64,000 bases of DNA from NCBI GenBank assembly GCA_009809945.1, contig WTPW01000582.1:62001-126000 (forward strand). The letters are read 5' to 3'. The notes beneath the pieces are model-generated. The model saw nothing but the letters and a program-made list of their open reading frames with translations, was not told the DNA's origin and did no database searches. The stretch's first letter is position 1. Each line of letters starts with the position of its first letter. Both the position numbers and the translations under genes were made by a program. This DNA is from Gigaspora margarita (lineage: Eukaryota > Glomeromycota > Glomeromycetes > Diversisporales > Gigasporaceae). Below, in pieces: positions 22,160 to 34,389 of the stretch.

Positions 22160-24400
22160 CAATACTGTGTGTTAATGTATAGGTTTTATAATCAAAGAGA
22201 AATGAAACTATGATCAAACAATGAAATGGCAAAATTGATCAAATGGTAAAACATATGGTTATTGTCTGAATTATGATGAGCCACAATATTTTTGGTAATA
22301 GGTAGACTAATAACTTGTTTGACTACTCTTTCTATTGACCAAACCAACTAGTTACTTTATTTTTCAAGTACTGGCAGCTCAATTTTTGATTTTATCTCAG
22401 TTTTTGTAGGCCAAATATCCTCTACCAACTACAGCCACTACTCCAACCCTAAGAACTACTCAACCCCAAAGTGGTATAGAAGCTACTCCAGTCGCCAACA
22501 CCATAAATTCTTGGTTAGTTCAGCAGCAGTAAGTCTGGCCTTTATAGCATGAGCAATTGGTGTTGGTGATATAATATGATACTATATATAGTTTTGATTT
22601 TAATAGTATATCGCCAACCCCAATGAGCTATCAGTTTTGGAAGCAAAATGAATGAGAAAATTAATAACTTTTTGCAACAATTCAATCTGGGACCTTAAAG
22701 ACCTTTTAGACCAAAAAAAAATAATAATTAGAAGATTGAATTAGTTATATCAGAGGCAAGATTTGGTACTCAAAAAAAAAGTATATTTTATTTTAATTTT
22801 TATTTTATACAAAAAAAAATAATAAAATTGTTCAAAACATTTTACACTGGTATGATTAAATTTATTTTTGGTTTTTAGCCGAAGCTGATTTTTTTTAAAG
22901 AATCTAATCATGCTTGCGATATGGCTATTCATGCTAGCCTTATATATATGCATATACTCATAAACAATAAAACTTGTAGCTCATGACTTTGATGCTACGT
23001 ACGTATATTTTATGTCACATGAATATGAGAATAACAGTTTTCAAGAGCAAATTAAAGCGATAAAAATTCTTTTATTAATTCCTCCTATATTATTTAATTT
23101 TTTTTATATTCCCTTTCTGCAAATGTATCTATTATGAATTCTGATGATTAAATATGTGTTATTTTCATATTATGCATATTACTGTATGAACTCCCCATAT
23201 TGGCAGGTTTTTGATAATAAAACTAGCCAAAGAAAAGCTAGTTCATACTTGGTATGCAAAAAGTTTTGATAGGGGAAAAATTAAAGTACAGGGGCCCCTG
23301 TAGTATTTGAAATGTACGACTAGAAGGACTTTATTAAATGACCTTGTGTGGCACCAAAAGCTTTAGCTTGAGCACAATGATCAATGCCACAAATAAAGCA
23401 TCATAAAGGAATAGCTTGCTTATGTTCTTTCATATCTTCTAGGTACTTAATAGCCTTAGATAGTATTTTTACCAGCGAGCGTCTTTGCAGTTTCGAGCAA
23501 CTAGAAAAGATAATAAGGCAAAGAGAAAATAAATTATTGAATGGTCGAGAAGCAGGATTTTGTAGAGAAAAACTATAAGTCAAAAATGAAAAAAACTATA
23601 AAAAAAATTTAAAATTTTAGCAGATAGGGCATTAGCTACAACAATTTATATCAGGTTGTGATATACTAAGTATATAGTTATTTTGTGCAGTCTAATTCTT
23701 GAACCTGCTTATGTTTTTGATAAATAGTTAGCCTCTTAATTGTCTAAATTTTTATTTAATTAGATATTTTGTTTACGAGCTATAAAAAAATTACAATTTT
23801 ATATATAAAAAAATGAATACTTATAAGTAAATGCCCAAATGCCTCAAGTTAAGTGACTTTGTACTAATAAGATATTTTGAAGTACGCTTCATTTAAGACC
23901 ATTTACAACCCAAGATCACTTGAAAATGAGTATAGTTTGAGAAAGATCTTAGTATTCATGTAAAAAATATCAGTTTCAGGCTTAATTTTCACCTGTATTT
24001 AGTTATTAAACCTATATGTTTTTTGATACAAAATAAAAGTTTAAAGCATGAATTTTGTTGCTTATTAGAAGTCAAAATGTTATTTCTTACTTAACATTTA
24101 AAGTTTTTTATAACATCGGCCTTTACAACTTATGTTACACAAACCTGATCTATTATTAAAATTGATTGATAGGGACATGTCCCATGACTGCTATTTATAA
24201 ATATCCAAATAGATTTTTTTAAAATTTTAAATAAAATTTATCCTATATAAAAATAACATAAAAAAGATTTTACTTAATAAACAAATAAAGTTTACATAAC
24301 AAAAAAAAGGTAAAAATTAAAAACTATATAATTTAGATATTTTTTATAAATTTGTATATTGATAAGAAAAATATTTAATTAATTATAATAAATTTATTTT
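22160..24400. other. Long AT-rich stretch, no convincing gene
   Basis: Nothing can be annotated with confidence. At 23340-23583 a minus-strand reading is unusually protein-like (RRSLVKILSKAIKYLEDMK...) but is stopped, and the continuation reads CFICGIDHCAQAKAFGATQ. It could be the relic of a zinc-knuckle transposon protein. 22560-22615 carries a short piece related to the outer end of the fold-back at 3315-3809. Confidence 0.4.
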
Positions 24401-24410
24401 TAAAACTTAA

Positions 24411-24492
24411 TAGTATAGTATATATAATCTGAAAAGTATAGTATATATAATCCAAAAAGTATAGTATATATAATCTGAAAAGTATAGTATAA
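24411..24492. repeat. ~24-bp tandem repeat, 3.5 units
   Basis: Unit tatagtatatataatctgaaaag with one variant (ccaaaaag). Confidence 0.85.
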
Positions 24493-25261
24493 AATAACAT
24501 TCATTAGATTTAATATTATTAATAAGCTTTTTAATTTATTGTATAAAATATGATGTAGCAGAAGTGATGATACAACTTACCAAAACAAATTGATGAAATT
24601 AAGGCAAATTTGACTTAATAAATTTAATAATTATAAAATTCAAATTAAGTTTTAAAAGAAGTCAAAACTATAGAAGCATTTATATTTATAATAAATTCAG
24701 AAAATTTATATAGAAATGATTATTATTTCAACAAGAAATTATATTCCTAGTGATAATTTATATAACTTATATATATTTAATTAATCATGAAAAATTCAGA
24801 AATTCGACTCAGTCCCGCAAATTCTACATAGATTTTTTAAAAAAATTAGGATTTGTCTATTACTACATGTAACCAAAATTAGGAATATATAAAATATACA
24901 GTCAGAGCATATACCAAAATTGAAATCAAAGATCTAAAATGATTTACAAAATTTGGCGAAATTTGATTGGCTATGTCACATTTTTTTGCATCATTTTCTC
25001 TTAAAGGATTTACAAGATTTTTTATATTCACTTGTTACTAAATAATATTCGAATAGTTAGTGTAAAACGTCTATTTTTGATCATTCCAATTAATCCCCTA
25101 TTATAAATTGAACTAAAAAAAGTAAGTAAAACCTTAAGATCAGGATTTTTTGATACAAAATTTGCTAGTTCTGTAGTTGGAACAAGCGATCTTGTTAACT
25201 AAACAATTTTTTGTAGTGTCAAATTACCAGAAACAAAAAGCACAAGATCTATACATTTTTA

Positions 25262-26110
25262 AAGATTTAGTTGACAAATAAGAGAACTTTTGGAATTATA
25301 GTTGATTTCTTGTAAAAACGGTTGTTAAAATTTTTTGTCTAAACGTAAGTATTCATCACGTCATTTTGGGATATTAGCCAAATAAAACAGCCTTTATGCC
25401 TCTAAGTAAACTTGTAGAGGGGAACGAGAAGGGTTAGAATCTCAATTTTTAGGTTATTTGGTCAAGAACTTGTGGAGTTATAGTCGATTTCGTTGCAAAA
25501 ATGTTTGTTGAAATTTTTTGAATAAACATAAGTATATTTGTCACATCATTTTGGGCATATTAGCCAAATGAAACAGTTGATTGCCTCTAAGTAAACTTGT
25601 AGAGAGGAATGATAAGGGTTAGAATCTCAATTTTTAGATTTTTTTCCAAGAACTCGTAGAGTTACATTTGATTTTGTTGCGAAAACATTTGTTAAAATTT
25701 TTTGTCTAAACGTAAGTATATTCATCACATCGTTTTGGGTATGTTAGCCAAAGAAAACAGCCTTAGTGCCTCTAAGTAAACTTGTAGAAAGGATCGTGAA
25801 GGGTTAGATTCTCAATTTTTAAATTATTTGGTCTAGAACTTGCGAAGTTATAATCAATTTATTTGCACAAACGTTCATTAAAATTTTTTTTCTAAGCATA
25901 AGTATATTCGTTACATCATTTTGGATATGTTGGCCAAAGGAAACTGCCCTTGTGCTTAAGTAATCTTGTAGAGGGGGTTAAGAAGGTTTAGAATCTCAAT
26001 TTTTAGATTATTTGGTTAAGAACTCGTGGAGTTATAGCTGATTTCGTTGCAAAAATGTTGATCAAAAATTTTTTTAAATGTATACTTGTTGTATCGTTTT
26101 GGGTCTGTTA
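25262..26110. repeat. ~185-bp tandem repeat, about 4.5 units
   Basis: Each unit holds gcctctaagtaaacttgtag, then agggttagaatctcaatttt, ggtcaagaact, a gttatagtcgatttcgttgc segment and a cgtaagtatattcatcaca segment. Anchors at about 25398, 25587, 25771 and 25953 give the period. Units differ by 10-15%. No frame runs through the array. A single weak relative lies near 31975-32040. Confidence 0.8.
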
Positions 26111-26119
26111 ATAAACTTG

Positions 26120-27000
26120 TATATCAGTCATCAAGATGTTATGCAGATCAGGTGAATAAATTTTTTACTATGAAATTTGAGTGATCGACACTCATATGAA
26201 ATTATCAATTTTCATAGTAAATTGCAATAGTAGGCCATTTTTAATTGTCACTTTCAGGGATTTCATAAAAAAGAAACTGCGTTCTGGACACAAAACAATT
26301 TTAGCAATACAAAATACTTTATTATTCCTATGTTTAAAGTAAGAAAAAATAATAAACTTGAAAAGAATCATGTCTTCAAAGATGCCCTTTTGTTTCATAA
26401 CCTATTTTATGGTTGGGAAGAAGGAAATGCGTTGACTTCACTAAATCTTAGCTAGAATAATAATCTTGGATCAGAAGAAATACTTCATCTAGGTCTTAGT
26501 GAAATAATAGACTTGGAACAGAAGGAAAGAAGAATGCCAGGACCCTGAGCTATTAGTATATAGATCAGTGAACTAGATGCGTAGCCAACTTTATAACTTT
26601 TTTGAATGTAAGATCTTAGATTGCTTAGAAATCAACAAAATTTTTAAAAAAGTTAGATATTCAATTTGCATATTTTTTAGCTAAATTTAAAACAGTTAGA
26701 GATTGCAAACACTTATTTTTGGTACTGATAGGGCATGGTTTACTGCCGTAAATTCCTAAAAATAAGCTATCTTTTTTTAGATTTAAAAAATCAGAAATTT
26801 ATTTTGAAGTATTATAACTTTTTAAGGAATTTGTACACAATAAGGAGGTAGCTTATTTTAGAGATATAAATCCTAAAAAGGTTTATTGATCTCAATGTTT
26901 ACTTTTAAAATTTATTTCATGTATTAATACGCATTCCGATGTAAATAAATACAAACAAATACCTTTTTTATTATTATAATAATAATATAAATTAATTTTA
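26120..27000. other. AT-rich stretch, no gene recognised
   Basis: Contains short direct repeats of the form aataataaacttggatcagaagaaa (26458-26530), repeated again at 29855-29945, so a larger repeat may flank the palindrome array on both sides. Confidence 0.45.
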
Positions 27001-27423
27001 AAATTTAAAAGCCATTGTAAGAGATTTAATAATCCAAATTTGNCGNTTTTGATACCATTCAAATCGTCTCATCGAGACGAATCGAATGGTACCAAAATCA
27101 TTAAATTTAGATCACTGTAGCACAATATATTAATAATTTTATAATTTTTATAAAATCTTAACGATCCTGATAACCAGTAATCCAAATTTGATCATTTTGG
27201 TACCATTCGATTCGTCTCGATGAGACGGTTCGAATGGTACCAAAATCATCAAAATCGGATCACTAGATCACAAGATAACCACGAAAAAATTTTGTAATGC
27301 AATTTATACTGTATAAAAATCTATACAGTATAAATTGCGTTACAAAAATTTTTCGTAGATATCATGTGATCTAGTGATCCGCTTTTGATGATTTTGGTAC
27401 CATTCGAACCGTCTCATCGAGAN

Positions 27424-28187
27424 AACTCAGTACACATGACAACATCAACATAAAATAGCGAGTTCGGGCCCACTCTATGGTGCGGCGCATTCAACTCGGT
27501 TCACATGACCCACGATATGGTGCGGCGCATTCGACTCGTTACACATGACAACAGGCAGGGTGCTAGGTGCAATGAATGAGAGAGGGCGGGAGGGATGGGA
27601 GCCAGAATCTTATCGGGCATCGAAGAGAACAAGTGACAAGACAAGCGAAGTAAGAAAGCACTGAGATTCCCCATTTTCTCCCACATGAATCTTTATAATC
27701 TCTGCTGCATGCATACGTACCTACAATCTCTATCACATGCATCTACAATCTCCATTGCGTACTATCATATGCTATTACCTTTTTCATATAAGCATCAATT
27801 TCATAAAAGCCACAAATCAGGTTATCCTCGCGATAATAACCCTAGCGTGACTTCGTCAACGCATAGGGCTATAAACGATGAGCACAAGCGCATGCAGCAT
27901 TAGACCTGCAACGATCAAAGGAAGATTTTTCGACCAACCCACCCAACCCAACGGAGAACTGCTACCATTTTCACATAATGACTACGTGATTCTACCATCT
28001 CTCATCCTGCACATGTTTATTTATATCCAAATATCCGCTCACAGCCGGCTGGCTGCGGCAGGCGGGAAACCACCAGCTAGCGAACCCACGGCGACTCCCA
28101 GCGCAATATTTGTTGCAATTTTCTGGATGTCTTTGCTGTTCCGGCCGACCTCGGCCAACCAGCATCATTATACGCTTAATTAATTAC

Positions 28188-28222
<35 letters not shown>
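27424..28222 (+). mobile_element. Poly(A)-tailed GC-richer element, copy 2 (plus)
   Basis: Same unit as 14739-15507, inverted, ending in a ~30-base A run after taattacttct. The 5' part has a ~40-bp duplication of tatggtgcggcgcattc...acatgac (27476 and 27516), with a third partial copy (actcagtacacatgacaac) at 27425. The 101-codon frame at 27878-28183 reads ...SRLAAAGGKPPASEP...TPSAIFVAIFW. Diverged versions at 43.8 and 45.0 kb keep pieces of this sequence. Whether any protein is made is unknown; a structured noncoding RNA would explain the data equally well. The join with the palindrome array is marked by an N at 27423. Confidence 0.7.
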
Positions 28223-28227
<5 letters not shown>

Positions 28228-28409
28228 AATTTAAAAAAACGGGTTAAAAAAAAAGAGAAAGGCAAATTAAAAAAAAATTGGCTTAGGAAAAAAAAGAATA
28301 AAAAGACAAGAAAAAAAAACCAGCATTGATTTTCAATTTGCTTGATCAAGTTTTGATTATGGCGTGTGTATTACGATAGTCAAAATTTTCCAATCCTATT
28401 GGCTGCAGG

Positions 28410-28546
28410 TAGACCGGTACTTGAACCGGACTAAATTAGGACCGGTCCATGGACCGGTTTATGAAATTTGGTCCGGTTTGTGGTCCGCTGCTCGGACCCG
28501 GTCATTTGAACCGAGACCAGACCAGGACGGACCGTAACATCCCTAT
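28410..28546 (-). mobile_element. End fragment of a TAGGGATG hAT-like element
   Basis: Its right edge is GGACCGTAACATCCCTA, identical to the end of the element at 5125-5631, preceded by the same type of GGTCC/GGACC clusters. The other end is missing. The base after it starts tatacagt, the centre sequence of the palindrome array, so the element entered an array centre and was later truncated. Confidence 0.7.
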
Positions 28547-29442
28547 ATACAGTATAAATTGCATTACAACCATTTTTCGTAGATATCTTGTGATCTAGTG
28601 ATCCGATTTTGATGATTTTGGTACCATTCGAACCTTCTCATCAAGACGAATCGAATGGTACCAAAATCAGCAAAATCGGATCACTAGATCACATAATATC
28701 TACGAAAAACTCTTGTAACGCAATTTTATATAAAATTCTTTATACAGTATAAATTGCATTACAAAAGTTTTTTCGTAGATATCTTGTGATCTAGTGATCC
28801 GATTTTGATGATTTTGGTACCATTCGAACCGTCTCATCGAGATGAATCGGATGGTACCAAACACATCAAAATCGGACCACTAGATCACATGATATCTAAG
28901 AAAAACATTTGTCGCAATTTTATATAAAATTCTTTATATAGTATAAATTGCGTTACAACCGTTTTTCGTATATATTCTGTGATCTAGTGATCTGATTTTG
29001 ATGATTTTGGTATCATTCGAACCGTCTCATCGAGACGAATCGAATGGTACCAAAATAATCAAAACCGGACCACTAGATCACATGATATCTACGAAAAACG
29101 TTTGTAATGCAATTTTATATAAAATTCTTTATACAGTATAAATTACGTTACAAGAGTTTTTCGTAGATATCTTGTGATCTAATGATCTGCTTTTGATGAT
29201 TTTGGTACCATTCGAACCGTCTCATCGAGACGAATCGAATGGTACCAAAATCATCAAATTTGGATTACTGGTTATCAAGATCGTTAAGATTTTATAAAAA
29301 TTATAAAATTGTTAATATCTTGTGCTATAGTGATCTAAATTTAATAATGTTGGCACCATTCGATTCGCCGCGATGAGATGATTCGAATGGTACCAAAATC
29401 GTTAAATTTGGACCATTAGATCTTTCACAATAGTTCTTCAAA

Positions 29443-29538
29443 TATTTAATTAAATGCTATATAAAGGAGTAGCTTATTTAATTAAATGCTATATAAAGGA
29501 GTAGCTTATTTAATTAAATGCTATATAAAGGAGTAGCT
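29443..29538. repeat. Perfect 32-bp tandem repeat, 3 units
   Basis: Three identical units (29443-29474, 29475-29506, 29507-29538) containing taaatgctatataaaggagt. The lack of any difference shows a recent expansion or strong homogenisation. Confidence 0.95.
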
Positions 29539-30058
29539 TATTTTCAAAGTTAAAATTTTATTATTGTTTTTAATTTAAAAATACATGATAGGTTATAGAG
29601 GTTTTTAAGTTTTTGTTTAAAATTAAAAAAGTAGCTTATTTTTAGAGTAACATATTTTCAGAAATATTTTATTATAAGTCAGATAATATGTTTGCTTATT
29701 TTTAATACATTTTTATATGTCATATGGTAAAAATGCTTATTGATATTAATAAAAATGCTTGCTTAGAGCTATTATAAAAAATTTTAAATTTTTTGTGACC
29801 TATCTACTAATAGCTCGGGGTCCTAGAATGCCATGTCAACTTCTTTGTCTCTTGAAATAATAAACTTGGATCAGAAAGAAGAACAACACCACGTTGACTT
29901 TGCAGGATCTTGGAATAATAAACTTGGATCAGAAAGAAGAAAAGCAATAGCCGGATGGTGCATTTTGTAAGAACTTCACTGGTTCAGTAAGATTCTTAGC
30001 ATACTTCTAGCATTTAAATTTAAATAGAGTTAACCATATCAATTCATTTATAAAATTT

Positions 30059-30295
30059 AGAACAATTCGAAGTTTTTTTTATTATTCTTATATCGGGATG
30101 GACAATTCGAAGTATTTTTTTTATTCTTGTATTGGGATGGATAATTCGAAGTTTTTTTTTATTATCTTGTATTGGAATAGACAATTTGAAGTTTTTTTTA
30201 TTATTCTTGTTTCAGAATGAATGATTTGAAGTTTTTTTTTATTATTCTTGTATCGGTGAAGTTTTTTTTTATTATTCTTGTATTAGGATGGTAGT
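30059..30295. repeat. ~45-bp tandem repeat, 5-6 units
   Basis: Units of the form gacaattcgaagttttttttattattcttgtatcgggatg with drift; the last copies are shortened. Confidence 0.85.
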
Positions 30296-31140
30296 GTCTG
30301 GTTAAATTACAAATCACTAGTCTTTTTTTAAAAAAAATTGTAATTGAATATAATTAATTAAACAAAATTGTAATATTATATTTTTAATTTATTAAAATGT
30401 ATAAATCTTATAAATTTAATTTATTAGTTCAGATCTAATTAAAATAATAATTTTTTATTAAAAGTTTAATTTATTGATTACTTTATTATTACATCTTATG
30501 CCCAGTGCCAATTTTGCTGATCTTTCATATATTGCAAACTGCCAATGAAGAAGAATACCAGAAAATATGCAAGATCGCTCCATAATATCAAAAAGTACGG
30601 TTAACAAAAAAAATATTTTGTACTCTTAGAAAAAATTTCATACAAAAAAAAAGTTTTGCAATCTAGTAAAATTTTGCATTATAACAAAAAAAAATCAAGA
30701 GCTTCCCACACCAAAATGTGAATACTACAAAGTATTTCGTAGTACTAATTCAATGTTGTGAGCTATTGCCGTTCTTGGTATCAATTCGATGAATTCAAGT
30801 AAAACTTATATAAGAAAAAAAAACTCGCTCAAGACTAAAGTGTGCCTGGAAACTCTACAAACGATGGCACTGAAATGACTAAAGAAATGGCAAAAGGTTA
30901 AATCACTGACGATACCAAATGATAAAAGCTGGAATCTCCACAAATGAAAAAAATATTAGTTCAAAAAAAAACAAAAAAAACAAAATGAAAAAAAACAATG
31001 TATCTTAAATCCGATTCTAAATCTCTGCCCCAAAGCAAAAAAGAAACATGAAACAAGATCTAGATAAAAAAAAAAGATCTAAATCTGTGCCTGCCTTGCT
31101 ATTGACATTTTACTAAAAGAAAAAAAAGAAAATCTTATTA

Positions 31141-31545
31141 TGGTGCAAGACATCTATACTTGACAATCATGTGATGTGTTTCAATTTTTCAAATGGTTAT
31201 AACTTCTTATCTAAGGGGTTTTAAAAAAATCTGACCAGTAACTTTATAAAGCTATATTAGCTCTACATATATGCCAAATATCTTTTCAAAATCTCATCAC
31301 TGTAATAAGTTTTAGCATTTTGAAAATTGAAATTTTATATGTAAATTATATAAAATTTCAATTTTCAAAATGCTAAAACTTCTTACAGTAGTGAGATTTT
31401 GAAAAGATATTTGGCATATATGTAGAGCTGATATAGCTTTATAAAGTTATTGGTCAGATTTTTTAAAACCCCTTAGATAAGAAGTTATAGGCATTTGAAA
31501 AATTGAAACATGTTACATAAAGTTGAGTATAGATGTTTTGCACCA
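31141..31545. mobile_element. 405-bp near-complete palindrome with TA target duplication
   Basis: The ends are TGGTGCAAGACATCTATACT and the inverse AGTATAGATGTTTTGCACCA, flanked by TA on both sides (31139-31140, 31546-31547). The arms are about 200 bases each, roughly 93% paired, meeting at an AT-rich centre near 31343. TA duplication suggests a Tc1/mariner-driven MITE. No gene inside. Confidence 0.88.
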
Positions 31546-32136
31546 TAGCAAAGATCGCAATCAATATATTATAAAACAGTTTTTCTTAATTTTTGCCACA
31601 ATGTTTCTAATGTAACAACTCTTTGAAGATGCATTTCACTAAAAGTTCTCACTCGTGCACATCTAACAAGCTATTTTTTATGTTAGGATCTTGGAAACTC
31701 CAAAAGAATTATGCAAAAGAAGGCAAAATAATTGCCCATCTTTAAAGGAGTTGCACATTACCAGGTAACATTAGTTTTTTGTATACTTTATACCATTCGG
31801 TTCGCTGAAACCCTGGCAACTTATTTGATTTAAGGAACGTTTTTTGTTATAACTAAGACTTTGGGAGAAAATTTTAAAAATGTGATTTTATTGATTTGTG
31901 TAATTTATGAAAATCATATAATAAAAAATCAAATGTGACATCTCGATCGACTGATATAGAATCATAGAATTGTGAAGAATTAGATTCTTGATTTTTATAC
32001 TGTTTTATTAAGAACTTGTAATGTTATAATTTTCTTAGCAAAAAAATATAATAAAAAATATTAAAATTTGATTGGTCAAGAAAAATCTGGAATCATCTGA
32101 TTGATGATCATTACTAAATAAGGTGCAGATAATTGA

Positions 32137-32302
32137 TGACCAAATTTGGGGTCAGCTAAAGCGGAGTTAATTCAATATATGATCTACACACTGCATAAAT
32201 TACATTATTGATATCTATATAACCTTCTAACAATAAATGCATCAAAAAGGTAACCCTAACCATAACCAAATTTCACTCCGCTTTAGCTGACTCCAAATTT
32301 GG
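32137..32302. mobile_element. 166-bp MITE
   Basis: The ends are gaccaaatttggggtcagct and the inverse agctgactccaaatttggt, both continuing into aaagcggagt. The core holds ggtaaccctaacc. No target duplication resolved. Confidence 0.75.
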
Positions 32303-32476
32303 TATATGCCCTGACTGATATGAGAATATCTAACTTCTAATAACATGTAACTTTATAGCAATAGTATGTATATTTAGCCTGATCTTAATATGCCTTTAGT
32401 GAGCTTGCATTTCTAGAAATTATGACGCAGAATTATATCTATTTTCTAGATATATTGCTGTTCATGCATAAACTCA

Positions 32477-32517
32477 CGTTCCTGGTTTTGCGTGACAACG
32501 TCGCGCAGCTACTTATT
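32477..32517 (+). repeat. Dispersed hairpin repeat, copy 3
   Basis: gttcctggttttgc then gtgac-aac-gtcgc, gcagctacttatt; matches the copies at 7.2 and 18.4 kb. Confidence 0.75.
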
Positions 32518-32677
32518 TGACATAGTACCGTGGTGCGAATAGAAAAGCCAATGTCACACAAAATCCGTGGTGCTGTAACTAATTATTTTTTATTTTAGTT
32601 TTTATGTTGTAAATATTTTTAAATTATGTATACAAATAAAGTGGCTTAATGGCTTAGGTATTGGAAAAACCGGGTCT

Positions 32678-32757
32678 ACAGCGCATACGCGATCGATACA
32701 GCGCATACGCGGTAGATGCAGCGCGTACGCGGTGGATACAACGCAAACGCTGAAAAT
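32678..32757. repeat. 20-bp GC-richer tandem repeat, 4 units
   Basis: Units acagcgcatacgcgatcgat, acagcgcatacgcggtagat, gcagcgcgtacgcggtggat and acaacgcaaacgctgaaaat, followed by a loose gcgcatacgctg. Each unit carries the same GCGCATACGC-type word, striking in this AT-rich DNA. Confidence 0.9.
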
Positions 32758-33349
32758 TCCGCGCATACGCTGCAATAATTTAAAATGTATATAAACCCCT
32801 CGACTTCAATAAAGTTCGATATGAAGTTTAATGCCCATTTTAAAATTAAAACCATTGAATAAAATAAATACTTATCTTTTGAATTCGACTTTAACCTTAA
32901 TAACCCTTTCGAGACTCAATTCGACGGACTGAATTGACTTGTAACTTCGTATTGGATTATTATAACTCGAATTCAGTGTAACGAGTTTTAGTTAATTCTT
33001 TTAAATTGTTTACGTGATTCTGACCCTTTGCATAAATTTTTATGCCGGGATTACCTCGGTTTCACATGATTATAACCCGGATCACTAATACTTTTAATTA
33101 TATAGTTATCACCCGTTCTCGATATCACACAATATCAGCATTACCCCATCATCCCTTATCACCTTTACTTCACCATATCATTTCGCATCATTGATCCTTT
33201 ACCATTATAGAAACCCACCCTTTTACTACCATTTTACACCCTCATCCCGTAATCGGTTGGAGTTAAATTGGCACTATTGTCTATATTGTTTTACTGCTCT
33301 CCCAATTCAACTGTTACAGTGTTTATTGTGGTTCGAATAGCGGTACCTT

Positions 33350-34389
33350 AAAAATAACTCGCATGGACTAATTGTTTATATTACGAAAAAAAGATGCATA
33401 AAAACTTATGCCTTATCATTGTTGTTTCGTCATAAATTGATGAAAAGCCATTAGGTATAATTAAATTGCATAACTGAGCAATCTACTTCGTATATAATAT
33501 ATAACTAAAGTATTGTTCAACCAGTATTATACTTTATTGTTATGGACATTAATTATTAACATAAATTTATACTATTAATTTATTATTTTACAAAAAAAAA
33601 TTTTCAAGTAAATAGTGATTAGAAAATTTTAATAGCGGTATTCTTTTCGATGATGTATTTTATTTTTACCTTAAACAAAGTTTTAATAATATGAGAGAAT
33701 TTGATACATCGTAAATAAGCAATTGAGGTCGCCAGTTTATGTATATATTATTTTTTAAATTTGCAGAATTTCGATAATATTTAATAACAAAACACTTATG
33801 GTTAAGAGAAAATATAATGAAATTTTTATTTTTTACTATCCACGTAAGAAGAATAACGATACAAATAAAGTTTATTAATTAGATAAAAAATTATTTTTGT
33901 TCCCGAAAATATAATTCCAAACACTGTTATGATTCATTTAATCAATTGTAATAATTTCGATAATATTTAACGAAACACTTATGGTTAAGTGAAAAAATAA
34001 TGATTTTTGTACATATTTTTTATTTTTTACTATGTTCACATAAGAAGATAACGATACAAATAAAGTTTATTAATTAGATAAAAAAATTATTTTTGTTCCC
34101 GAAAATATAATTCCAAACACTGTTATGATCATTTAATCAATTGTAATAATTAAGTACCACTATTACCAATTCATGGCAAAAGTAATATCATAGCAAATTT
34201 CAATAATATTCATAATATAGTACCGTAGTTTTGCAAAATTCTGAGAAAAACAGCATTTAAGAAGATTCTTGAGACCGTCATAAACTCTAATAACACTAAT
34301 AAAATTTTCAAAATAAATACACGATTAATTTAGCTCTAAGGATATATTCAGAAAGTTCCACTATCGTTGAATACAAGTGAAAATTCAAA
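33350..34389. repeat. 3' flank of BTB-TLDc gene B, shared with gene C
   Basis: The stretch from aaaataactcgcatggact onward aligns with DNA starting at 52307 in locus C (agtaacttcacatggat, ttatgc, ttatcattgttg, gtcataa). In B it is continuous; in C it is split by two insertions. This gives an empty-site reference for both of those insertions. It also contains an internal tandem copy of ~125 bp (33765-33930 and 33950-34085). Confidence 0.75.

Larger units (their letters stand above)
27005..29435. mobile_element. Nested palindrome array (fold-back of fold-backs), interrupted by insertions
   Basis: Eight palindromic cores lie centred near 27074, 27221, 27418 (left half only), 28641, 28837, 29031, 29225 and 29374. 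Regular spacing is 194-197 bases; the first and last spacings are 147-149. Between regular cores lies a second palindrome whose centre is tatacagtataaattgc or its inverse, so about 97-bp arms alternate in orientation. The first spacer (27102-27193) is the reverse complement of the last spacer (29253-29348), and the match continues outside the end cores. The whole array is therefore one large inverted repeat made of smaller ones. The left part is broken at 27423 by a poly(A)-tailed element and a hAT-like fragment (27424-28546). No protein is encoded. Ambiguous bases lie at 27043, 27046 and 27423. Confidence 0.85.

Noticed and set aside
23340..23583. Zinc-knuckle retrotransposon gag fragment
   Set aside because: The Cys/His spacing does not fit the C-x2-C-x4-H-x4-C pattern and a stop lies just before it; no polymerase or LTR is nearby.
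27878..28183. Calling the 101-codon frame a gene
   Set aside because: Present identically in both element copies, but without known domains or a clear start context; frame conservation in the diverged copy is too short to be decisive, so it is kept as a finding only.
27005..29435. Rho-independent-type terminators or riboswitch-like RNA at the palindromes
   Set aside because: Bacterial element types do not apply; stems are perfect DNA palindromes in an array without adjacent genes.
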